DNA from: Hyphomonadaceae bacterium
GTDB lineage: Bacteria > Pseudomonadota > Alphaproteobacteria > Caulobacterales > Aquidulcibacteraceae
Reading direction: 5' to 3'
DNA length: 8,891 nt
Assembly: GCA_003526465.1 (NCBI GenBank)
Contig: DPWD01000346.1
Span: forward strand, 1-8,891
This document shows, one piece after another, positions 7,012-8,891 of the stretch. The notes under the pieces are model-generated. The model did not search any database. It saw only the letters and a list, made by a program, of their open reading frames with translations, and had not been told where the DNA came from. The position numbers were made by a program, and so were the translations under genes. Every line of letters begins with the position of its first letter. The stretch's first letter is position 1.

Positions 7012-8187
7012 TTAGGCTGCCGCCAGACGTCCTGCAATCTCTCGGGCCGCCCGCCGCGCGGCCCCATCCGCCGCCGCGACTTCATCGAAGGAAGAAGGCG
7101 TTTTTGCGATCCCGCCTGCACCTTCCATGACTTCTTCCACCAATCCGGCAATATCGAGGAAGCGGATTCGCCCGGCCAGGAAAGCCTCGACGGCTATTTC
7201 ATTGGCCGCGTTCAGGGTTGCAGTCGCCCCCGCGCCCGCCCGCAGCGCCGCACGGCACAGGCCAAGGGCCGGAAATTTCTCTAGGTCCGGCGCCTCGAAG
7301 GTGAGCTGGCCCGCCGCCGCGAGGTCGAGGCGTGTTGTCGACACCGCCGCGCGCTCGGGCCATGCCAAGGCGTAAGAAATCGGGATGCGCATGTCTGGCG
7401 CGGCCATCTGCGCCAACACCGAGCCATCGCAATAGTGCACAAGCGAGTGCACGACGCTCTGCGGATGGATCACAATATCAATTTTATCGTCTTTAAAATC
7501 AAACAAATAAGATGCCTCGATCAACTCTAGCCCCTTGTTCATGAGGGTGGCGCTGTCGACCGAGATCTTGGGACCCATGCTCCATTTGGGGTGGGCGCAG
7601 GCCTGGGCGGGGGTGGCCGAGGCCATCGCTTCACGGGTGGCGGAGCGGAAGGGGCCCCCTGAGGCGGTAAGGGTTATTTTTTCGACCCTGTCAGGATGGG
7701 TCAGCACCTGGAAGATGGCGTTGTGCTCGCTATCCACAGGCAGCAGCCTAGCGTGGCTCGCGGCGGCGGCGGCCAAAAACAGCGGGCCCGCGCAAACTAG
7801 GCATTCCTTGTTGGCCAGCGCCACCAGCGCGCCCCGCCGCACGGCGGCGAGGGTAGGCCGCAACCCGGCCGCCCCGACGATCGCCGACATCACCCAATCT
7901 GCCGGCCTCGCGCCGGCCTCTTCCAATGCCGACGCACCCGCCCCGATCTCAATGTCCAACCCCGCGAGCGCTTCTCTCGCCTTCGGCAGCAACAGTTCAT
8001 CGGCCAGTGCAGCGAACCGGGGCCGCAGCACTTTGCAGGCGTCCACCAGCGCCTGCAAATTGCCTCCGGCAGTGACCGCTTCAACCGGAATGTCGAGGCC
8101 TTGTCCACGCAGTTCCTGGATGACTTCAATGGTGGAGCGTCCAACCGAGCCTGTCACGCCGAGGATCGAAACCGAGCGCCCGTTCAT
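7012..8187 (-). CDS. dxr: Dxr (IspC), 1-deoxy-D-xylulose 5-phosphate reductoisomerase
   Basis: This cytoplasmic enzyme converts DXP to 2-C-methyl-D-erythritol 4-phosphate with NADPH, the committed step of the MEP isoprenoid pathway. It is 391 residues, close to the usual 390-400. The NADPH-binding turn is LGVTGSVG at 9-16, where most homologues have GSTGSIG. ANKE is at 125-128. DSEHNAIF at 152-159 gives metal ligands Asp152 and Glu154, and the third, Glu221, is in MNKGLE (216-221). SGGPFR (176-181), HPKWSMG (199-205), HPQSVVHS and NAANE are all present, so the active site looks intact. GGAG lies 7 bases before the ATG, and the start overlaps the cdsA stop as ATGA. About 40 bases near 7471-7510 are only 20% GC, unlike the rest of the gene. 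Confidence 0.97.
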   Translation of the reverse strand: MNGRSVSILGVTGSVGRSTIEVIQELRGQGLDIPVEAVTAGGNLQALVDACKVLRPRFAALADELLLPKAREALAGLDIEIGAGASALEEAGARPADWVMSAIVGAAGLRPTLAAVRRGALVALANKECLVCAGPLFLAAAAASHARLLPVDSEHNAIFQVLTHPDRVEKITLTASGGPFRSATREAMASATPAQACAHPKWSMGPKISVDSATLMNKGLELIEASYLFDFKDDKIDIVIHPQSVVHSLVHYCDGSVLAQMAAPDMRIPISYALAWPERAAVSTTRLDLAAAGQLTFEAPDLEKFPALGLCRAALRAGAGATATLNAANEIAVEAFLAGRIRFLDIAGLVEEVMEGAGGIAKTPSSFDEVAAADGAARRAAREIAGRLAAA

Positions 8188-8891
8188 CGCGCGGCTCCGA
8201 AAAGCAGCTGCGCAAATCCGGGCGCGAAAGCGAAAACAGCGCCCACTAGGAGGCTTGCGGCGATCAAGCTGTCGATGCGGTCGAGTACGCCGCCATGGCC
8301 CGGAATGATGCGGCTTGCATCCTTCACGCCGAAACGGCGCTTGAGAAAGGACTCAAACAAATCACCCATGAGACCTGAAAACCCAATCAAGGCGCCGGCA
8401 AAGCTCCATGCACACCAAAGCTCGGGCGCAAACAACCGGGCGCATCCAAAGCCAACCAATGCCCCGGCCACCGTGCCGGCAACGATCCCCGACCAGGTCT
8501 TGTTCGGCGAGAGCCCACTGGCGACCCTGGGGCCGCCGATGAGCTTGCCTCCGAAATAGGCAAAGATGTCGGTAGCCCAAATGATAGCGAACATGGCCAG
8601 GATTGTATCGCGGCCTTCCGGCGCACGCTCGCGCAGCCACAGAAACACCGCCGGAGGCAGGCCAACATAGAGCGCCCCGCCGGCAGTCTCGAAGAAGCCT
8701 GCGAGCGTGCGCCTGCGCAGAGCCGAGACCACTGCACACAACGTCATCCAAGCCGCTGCGACCCACAGCCCGCCCCAACTGGAAGCAAACACCGCACCCA
8801 GCGAACCCACGAGCGCGAACCCAAAGGCCGGCGTGATCGCCTGTGGCTCGCTCATGCGCGCCCATTCGTAACTCATCGCCAGCGCGCAGGC
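8184..8891 (-). CDS. cdsA: CdsA, phosphatidate cytidylyltransferase (partial, N-terminus beyond window)
   Basis: CdsA makes CDP-diacylglycerol from phosphatidic acid and CTP at the inner membrane, the precursor of all phospholipids. The C-terminal signature is complete near the end: SFLKRRFGVKDASRIIPGHG followed by GVLDRID, matching the S-x-x-KR-x4-KD-x5-PGHGG-x-x-DR-x-D pattern. Several hydrophobic segments precede it, including ATDIFAYFGGKLIG with the Asp typical of the family. An ATG at 8876 could open a 230-residue ORF, but the frame stays open to the window edge (ACALA before the Met). MSYEWARMSEP resembles the internal xxEWARM segment that follows the first membrane helices in other CdsA proteins. 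I therefore treat this as an N-terminally cut gene of normal length (about 270-285 residues). It overlaps dxr by 4 bases (ATGA). Confidence 0.93.
   Translation of the reverse strand, partial: ACALAMSYEWARMSEPQAITPAFGFALVGSLGAVFASSWGGLWVAAAWMTLCAVVSALRRRTLAGFFETAGGALYVGLPPAVFLWLRERAPEGRDTILAMFAIIWATDIFAYFGGKLIGGPRVASGLSPNKTWSGIVAGTVAGALVGFGCARLFAPELWCAWSFAGALIGFSGLMGDLFESFLKRRFGVKDASRIIPGHGGVLDRIDSLIAASLLVGAVFAFAPGFAQLLFGAAR

Overview
The window is a high-GC, almost fully coding stretch of a Gram-negative chromosome, most likely from an alphaproteobacterium. All nine genes lie on the minus strand, so transcription runs from position 8891 towards position 1. The order is cdsA (5' end cut by the window) - dxr - rseP - bamA - skp/ompH - lpxD - fabZ - lpxA - lpxI (3' end cut by the window). 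This is the conserved envelope-biogenesis cluster of Alphaproteobacteria. The use of lpxI rather than lpxH directly after lpxA also points to that class. Protein details (Ala/Gln-rich Skp tail, CdsA N-terminus) would fit the Caulobacterales/Hyphomonadaceae side, but that finer placement is only a guess.

Layout by region. 8891-7012: phospholipid precursor synthesis (CdsA) and the committed step of the MEP isoprenoid pathway (Dxr), joined by a 4-base ATGA overlap. 6954-5746: the RseP/MmpA-type intramembrane zinc protease, preceded by a strong ribosome binding site. 5660-2542: BamA, the outer membrane protein insertase, and the periplasmic chaperone Skp/OmpH. The Skp ribosome binding site overlaps the bamA stop codon. 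2502-1: the lipid A block lpxD-fabZ-lpxA-lpxI, whose genes overlap by 14, 4 and 4 bases. The only non-coding gaps are about 57 bp (dxr-rseP), 85 bp (rseP-bamA) and 39 bp (skp-lpxD). There are no RNA genes, mobile elements, CRISPR arrays or rho-independent terminators.

The genes form one functional theme. CdsA supplies CDP-diacylglycerol for phospholipids. Dxr feeds isoprenoids, including the undecaprenyl carrier. FabZ makes acyl chains and sits at the branch between phospholipid and lipid A synthesis. LpxA, LpxD and LpxI carry out the first acylation, the second acylation and the pyrophosphate cleavage of lipid A synthesis. Skp and BamA deliver and insert outer membrane proteins, and RseP processes membrane proteins. 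Tight overlaps and the lack of terminators suggest one long operon with possible internal start points.

I found no undescribed system. The points worth a second look are small: an alanine at the LpxA acyl-chain ruler position, an AT-rich patch within dxr that contains a promoter-like pair, an imperfect hairpin before bamA, a tiny upstream ORF fused to the lpxD start, and cysteine pairs in BamA and Skp.
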